The notes below the pieces were generated by a model, which saw only the letters and a list, made by a program, of their open reading frames with translations, had not been told where the DNA came from and made no database searches. The position numbers were made by a program, and so were the translations under genes. DNA of 64,000 bases from Deinococcus aerophilus (GTDB lineage: Bacteria; Deinococcota; Deinococci; Deinococcales; Deinococcaceae): the NCBI RefSeq assembly GCF_014647075.1, contig NZ_BMOM01000009.1, positions 41,560-105,559 of the forward strand. Reading direction: 5' to 3'. Shown piece after piece: positions 59,665 through 64,000 of the stretch; the first letter of the stretch is position 1; every line of letters begins with the position of its first letter.

Positions 59665-61911
59665 TCAGAACGGGGGGAAGCAGGTGACGTTGAGGAACAT
59701 GTCGGCCGTGGCGGTGTTGGAGCCGTCGGCCTGAGACATGCACGTCAGGCTGGGTGCGCCGGGGTCGCTGGAGACGGCCTTGGAGAGGGTAATGGTGTAG
59801 GTGCTGCCAGCGCTCAGGGCCGTCCCGAACGCGAAGTTGGTGTAGGTGGTGTCGTCGACCACCACGGTTTCTGAGCCGCCAGCGGCGTCGGGACTGCTCA
59901 GCGTGAGGCTCAGGGTGTAGTCCTCGCCAGGCATCCAACCGTCGACCGCGCCGGTGACGTGAAACGGACCGCCGGCGGCCGGCTGCTCACAACTCACGCT
60001 GACGCTGACGTTCATGCCGGCCACAGTGCCGCTCCCGCCCTGCACAGTGCAGGTGGACTGCCCCTGGCTGGGGATGGTCACGGCGTAAGGCTGTCCGTCG
60101 GTGACGCGGGTTTGGAAAACGAACGCGCCGTTGCGCAGCGTCAGCGTCTCGCCGCCGTTGAGCTGTACCTCGGCCGTGTCGAACACCCCGCCACTCAGGC
60201 CACTGACGGTGCCGCCGATGGTGTAAGACCCGGGCGTGCAGCTCACGGTGATGTCGCCCACTGCGCCGCCCACCGTGCCGCCCGCGCCGCTCAGGGTGCA
60301 GCTGGAGTTGCCGCTGTCCGTCAGGGCCACCGTGTAGGTCTGTCCGGCTTCCAGGCGGGTGGTGAAGGCGAAGCTGCCGTTGCCCACGCTCACGGTCTCC
60401 CCGCCATTGAGTTGCAGCTTCACGCGGTCGCTGACCAGGCCCGAAACGGTGCCGCCGATGGCGTAGGTGGGGTTGGCCGCGCAGGTGACGGCCACGCCGG
60501 TGACGTTGCCCGCGCCCACCGTGCCGCTGCCGCCGGTGACTGTGCAGGTGTACCCGGCGGGCACGTTCGAGACCGTGACGTTGTAGGTCGTGCCGAACTC
60601 GACGCCGGCAAACGAGAACGCGGCGGCGCCGCCGCTGGACGCCACACTCTGGCTCACACCCGCGTTGGACACCGTTACGCTCTGGCCCTGGGGCAGGCCG
60701 GTGACGCTGCCGCCCACCGCATAGCGGTTGGCCGCGCACGTGACGGCCACGCCGGTGACGTCAGTGCTGCCCACCGTGCCGCTGCCGTTCGTGACCGCGC
60801 AGGTGGAGCCGGCGGGAGAAGCGCTGATCCTCACGTCATAGGCTTCGCCGCTTTCCAGGGCGTCAAAGGCAAAAGCGTCGCCGCCGGACGCGCCGGTGCC
60901 CACCACCGTGCGGGTCCGCCCACCGTTCGAGAGGGTCACGCTCTGCCCAGTGCCGAGCCCGCTGACCCGGCCGCCCACCGTTCGCAGCGGCGCGAGCACC
61001 GTCGCGTTGACCTTGATGCCGATCTGCGCGTAGGGGGGGGCGTCGAAGTTGACGGCGCAGCTCAGCCCGAAGTACAGCTCGTTGTCGCCCAGCGCCAGGA
61101 CGTTGGTGTCCACCGGCACGGTGACTTCACTGCCGCTCGCCCCGGACGTCATCTCGAAGCTTCCCAGCAGCGCCCGGGGGCCGCCGGGGACGCGGTGCGT
61201 GCCGATGACCTTCGGGTTGGCGCACGCGGGCAGCGCCGTCTGGATGCCGTCTTGGGTACGAAAGGCCGAGAAGGTCACGCTGGCCGCGGCGCCGCGGCGC
61301 GCGGTCCAGGTGCCCTGGGTCGAGGTGTACTCGATGTAGCCGTAGTTGGAGCTCTGGGCGTTCTTGGGATCGAACTGCGTGTCGGTGATGCCCTGGGTGG
61401 CCTTGTAGATGAAGTGATCTTTGTATTCGCCGGGAGCCTGGGCGCCGGCGGTGGAGGTGTACTTCCAGTAGTAGTACGAAAACCCGTTGCGCTGCAGTTC
61501 CAGGTATCCGTCCTTGATCACTGCGGCGTGTGGATACCACCCGGTACCGTCCTCGGCGGCGTACACCGTCGCGCTGGTCACGCCGGCGGGCAGCGGCAGC
61601 CGGATGGTCACCGCCTCTTTGAAGGTCACGTCGTGCGGCTCGATCTGGTAGACCGGGCTGTCCGGAGCGGCGTCCACGCCGCTGGGCTGCGCCATGCCGG
61701 AGACGCGGGTGATGGCGATGGCGGTGGGGCGCGTCAGCGCGCCGGCCGGCACCGTCACCGTAGCGCCGTCCGGGCCGCTCACCGTGCCGCCGTCGGCGGT
61801 AATCACGGTAGAAGGAGGCGTCTGGGTGCCGGCACAGCCGCTCAGGTTCAGCGCGAGCAGGCCGGTGGCCGCGAGGGTCAAGCTGCGAATCGTCGTGTAA
61901 ATAAGGTTCAC
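59665..61911 (-). CDS. Surface lipoprotein with tandem beta repeats
   Basis: 748 residues. Lipobox LNLSGCAG near residue 26. A ZU5-like segment follows (DGGTVSGPDGATVTVPAGAL, about 40-60), then a region rich in Tyr (YYYWKYTS), and from about residue 315 four to five repeats of roughly 80 residues: Y.VGG.V.GL..GQSV.L.N, ending in GSGTVG...VTGV.VTC. Each repeat carries paired Cys. Such repeats form beta sandwiches on bacterial surfaces, often in adhesins. The last 100 residues differ. It lies in the island-like stretch after tRNA-Arg. Function unknown. Confidence 0.85.
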   Translation of the reverse strand: MNLIYTTIRSLTLAATGLLALNLSGCAGTQTPPSTVITADGGTVSGPDGATVTVPAGALTRPTAIAITRVSGMAQPSGVDAAPDSPVYQIEPHDVTFKEAVTIRLPLPAGVTSATVYAAEDGTGWYPHAAVIKDGYLELQRNGFSYYYWKYTSTAGAQAPGEYKDHFIYKATQGITDTQFDPKNAQSSNYGYIEYTSTQGTWTARRGAAASVTFSAFRTQDGIQTALPACANPKVIGTHRVPGGPRALLGSFEMTSGASGSEVTVPVDTNVLALGDNELYFGLSCAVNFDAPPYAQIGIKVNATVLAPLRTVGGRVSGLGTGQSVTLSNGGRTRTVVGTGASGGDAFAFDALESGEAYDVRISASPAGSTCAVTNGSGTVGSTDVTGVAVTCAANRYAVGGSVTGLPQGQSVTVSNAGVSQSVASSGGAAAFSFAGVEFGTTYNVTVSNVPAGYTCTVTGGSGTVGAGNVTGVAVTCAANPTYAIGGTVSGLVSDRVKLQLNGGETVSVGNGSFAFTTRLEAGQTYTVALTDSGNSSCTLSGAGGTVGGAVGDITVSCTPGSYTIGGTVSGLSGGVFDTAEVQLNGGETLTLRNGAFVFQTRVTDGQPYAVTIPSQGQSTCTVQGGSGTVAGMNVSVSVSCEQPAAGGPFHVTGAVDGWMPGEDYTLSLTLSSPDAAGGSETVVVDDTTYTNFAFGTALSAGSTYTITLSKAVSSDPGAPSLTCMSQADGSNTATADMFLNVTCFPPF

Positions 61912-62368
61912 CTCGGTCTTGGTGTGGCGTGGGCATCACTCGGTGTGATGGCACAGCCCATCTCCCGATCTTGGCTGAGGCGTTCTTACAAAGCCTGCAC
62001 ACGTCCCGCATAGCAACTCCTCGGATAGAAACGACTGGATGGTCGTAAATGCCGCTCTGCATGCGTACGGCGGTCATTGCCATCCAATACGAGGGCAATG
62101 TGATTCCAGGCATGTAGGCAGGATGGGAACCTTCATCCGGCCATCACACCGATGTTCTAAGACCTTGAGAAGCGTTACCCTCCCTTCGCACGGGGTCAAA
62201 GTCTGCTCAAGTAGAGGGCTGCCCCAGCAGAGCGGGCTGGGCAGTTGACCACCCAATCAGCCTGGCCTGTCACTCCAGGGATTGGGCTTGAAGGCGGTGG
62301 GCCGTTCACTGCTCTGTCCAGACCGAATTCGCCAGTACGCGATGGTGTGCCAGCGTGGACTTTGTGCG

Positions 62369-62404
62369 GTGTGGCGCACCATGCAGGACCCGCACCTACG
62401 ACCG
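62369..62404 (-). repeat. Degenerate copy of the tRNA-Arg(TCT) 3' end
   Basis: On the minus strand 32 of 36 bases match 59013-59048, that is the T-arm, acceptor, CCA and three flanking bases of tRNA-Arg(TCT). The orientation is inverted relative to the tRNA. It resembles an attachment-site remnant. The rest of 61912-62678 shows no gene. Confidence 0.55.
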
Positions 62405-62442
62405 CTGGGCGGAGTACTTGCAGACATGTCCGCCACACCAGA

Positions 62443-62468
62443 CTCCGTCCCAGACGGGGGGTTTTTTT
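62443..62468 (+). terminator. Orphan intrinsic terminator
   Basis: CTCCGTC/GACGGGG stem with a 3-base loop and seven T residues. No plus-strand gene ends here, so it may be left over from a lost gene. Confidence 0.65.
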
Positions 62469-62678
62469 GAGACAGACGACACCGGGTTCGTTCCGCGCGG
62501 CCAACCGGGAAGACCGGCAGGGATGCACCTGCGGCAGCACGTTGAAAAACCTCTGATGCGGGTCAAGTCTTTAGGGCAGAGCACCGGCCGGGCACCGTCC
62601 AGCGGTAGGCCTGCGGGAAGATCACCCGGATGACTGCCCTGATCACCGATCTGCACCGGGGCGCTACAGTCAGGCCCT

Positions 62679-63503
62679 ATGACCCTTGATCCTGCAGACG
62701 GCCGCAGCACCACACTGGGGAATTTTGATGGCCGCGTCGCTCTGGTCACGGGCGCTGGGGGCGGGATAGGCAGGGCCACCGCACGCGCGCTGGCTGAGGC
62801 GGGCGCAGTGGTGGTCGTTGCGGATCTGGACGAGGCGGGAGAGGATACGGCCCATACCATCCGTACCGAGGGGGGAACGGCCCTGTTCATCGGCTGCGAT
62901 GTCTCGGTCCCCGAACAGGTCAGCGCCCTGCTGGAGCGGACGGTAGCGAGCTTTGGCCGTCTCGACGTTCTGATCAACAATGCGGGCATCTCGGGAGGAG
63001 CACAGCGCCTGCATGAACTGGAGGTCGACGCCTGGGACCGCGTGATGGCGGTCAATCTCCGCGGTCCCTTTCTGTGCGCCAAGTACGCCCTCCCCCACCT
63101 GATGGAACGGAGGGGCAGCATGGTCAACGTCGCTTCCACCTACGGTCTGATCGGCGCACCCCAGGCACCCGCCTACTGCGCTTCCAAGGGCGGGTTGGTC
63201 AACCTGACCCGACAGCTTGCGGTGGATTACGGTCCCAGTGGCGTCCGCGTGAATGCCGTGTGCCCGGGCTATGTGGATACCGACATGGGCGGTCAGCGTG
63301 CCCGCCTGGGTCCCGAGCAGGCAGCGGCGGCGCTGCAACGGCGCGAGAGCAATGCCGCCCGCCAGCCCCTCGGCCGCCAGGCCCACGTGGACGAGGTGGC
63401 CCGTGTGGCGGTCTTCCTGGCCTCAGACGCGAGTTCCTTCATGACCGGTTCCATCGTCACTGTGGACGGAGGCTGTACCTCCACTTTCAACTACAACCAG
63501 TGA
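62679..63503 (+). CDS. Short-chain dehydrogenase/reductase
   Basis: 274 residues, classical SDR. NAD(P)-binding TGAGGGIGRATA (about residue 24), acidic residue at VADLDEAG favouring NAD, NNAGISGG, catalytic Ser in VNVASTYGLIG, YxxxK as YCASKGG and the C-terminal ASSFMTGSIVTVDGG. Oxidises or reduces an alcohol or ketone; the substrate is unknown. TACAGT lies eight bases before the ATG with no Shine-Dalgarno, so the gene is likely leaderless. Confidence 0.93.
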   Translation: MTLDPADGRSTTLGNFDGRVALVTGAGGGIGRATARALAEAGAVVVVADLDEAGEDTAHTIRTEGGTALFIGCDVSVPEQVSALLERTVASFGRLDVLINNAGISGGAQRLHELEVDAWDRVMAVNLRGPFLCAKYALPHLMERRGSMVNVASTYGLIGAPQAPAYCASKGGLVNLTRQLAVDYGPSGVRVNAVCPGYVDTDMGGQRARLGPEQAAAALQRRESNAARQPLGRQAHVDEVARVAVFLASDASSFMTGSIVTVDGGCTSTFNYNQ

Positions 63504-63856
63504 CCCGGCTGCAGCGGAGAGCCACCGCGGATCCAGAACGGAACAGGCCACTTGGGGCATCTGCAGCGCAGGACAGGCAACAAAGCACGCTCCTGGACCC
63601 AGCTCTTGATGGTTGCTTCCGCCTGCAGACGGTCTGAATCACCTGCAGTCGTGAAGCCAGCTCTTTCCGCTCGGTGCAAGCCTGCGCCCCGTTCATTGGG
63701 CAGCAGACCATCCCACACTGTGCCTGGAAGGACCAGAAGAAGCAGGCTGAGCTTCCGGCGAACAGCATCTCCATGAGCAAAGTCCAGATAGAGATAAACC
63801 CCAAGTGGAACCCGGTGCTCCACAGCAACAGCCTGTAGATACACAAAAACGAAGAA

Positions 63857-63885
63857 CGCCCCGGAACCATAACAGTTCCGGGGCG
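63857..63885 (-). terminator. Terminator of the 16S rRNA gene
   Basis: On the minus strand an 11-bp stem (CGCCCCGGAAC and complement, 7-base loop) followed by TTCTTCGTTTTT, 39 bases after the 16S 3' end. The rest of 63504-63856 has no gene I can support. Confidence 0.9.
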
Positions 63886-63921
63886 CTTGAAGACGCATCT
63901 GGTGTTGAAAAATGTGACCTA

Positions 63922-64000
<79 letters not shown>

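Noticed and set aside
59959..62013. Open frame on the plus strand opposite the repeat lipoprotein
   Set aside because: His/Ala/Gly-rich translation produced by the repeats; no start context.
62355..62470. Short plus-strand ORF reading CRTRTYDRW
   Set aside because: Such translations arise when tRNA-like sequence is read in reverse; the underlying feature is the tRNA-Arg 3'-end copy.

Overview
The window is a strongly GC-rich chromosomal segment that reads as a Deinococcus species or a very close relative. The pointers are a PolX DNA polymerase with the non-standard palm known from D. radiodurans, a MarR regulator closely resembling D. radiodurans HucR, many -10-like hexamers placed 5-9 bases before start codons that lack a Shine-Dalgarno sequence (leaderless mRNAs), and a 16S rRNA gene on the minus strand that ends in its own terminator with no 23S behind it.

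Positions 1-29300 are mostly housekeeping: a partial membrane protein, a SIS-domain sugar isomerase-like gene, tRNA-Arg(CCG), a SurA/PpiD-like foldase, trpS, scpA, a DUF1508 gene, a GH114-type gene, argC, a GNAT gene and argF, an EamA exporter, a PHP phosphatase overlapping polX, a putative envelope beta-protein, mutS2, a thioredoxin-like gene, rarA, a DUF885 hydrolase, a secreted GH13 amylase with a starch-binding domain, an E1 alpha/beta 2-oxoacid dehydrogenase pair, a terpenoid-cyclase-fold protein, and the rpmH-rnpA-yidD-yidC cluster.

Positions 29500-51850 hold the most coherent system: a purine-breakdown (allantoin) locus. Allantoinase, allantoate amidohydrolase and ureidoglycine aminohydrolase lead towards glyoxylate. 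One branch (gcl, hyi, tartronate semialdehyde reductase, glycerate kinase) converts glyoxylate to 2-phosphoglycerate. The other (canonical malate synthase, a divergent malate synthase paralogue, malic enzyme) converts it to malate and pyruvate. An NCS2 xanthine/urate permease lies at the far end. A HucR-like MarR regulator and an IclR (AllR-like) regulator are embedded. Near-identical palindromes (consensus ACTTAGACGTCTAAGT) sit in the promoters of gcl, of the paralogue-allC-allB-allE-malic enzyme operon and of the permease, which suggests one purine-responsive regulon. A fasciclin protein, a VanW protein and a YhgE/TetR pair are interspersed.

Positions 51900-58950 carry coaBC, argR, a two-component system, a nucleotide-cyclase-domain protein, two small unknown genes, a UbiA prenyltransferase and tRNA-Pro, tRNA-Gly and tRNA-Arg. 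Immediately after tRNA-Arg(TCT) comes a degraded stretch (about 59050-62650): a 3' remnant of a tyrosine integrase, a probable frameshifted small gene, a repetitive lipoprotein, and a 36-base degenerate inverted copy of the tRNA-Arg 3' end. This looks like the scar of an integrated element. An SDR dehydrogenase and the 16S rRNA 3' end close the window. No CRISPR array, insertion sequence or complete prophage was seen.
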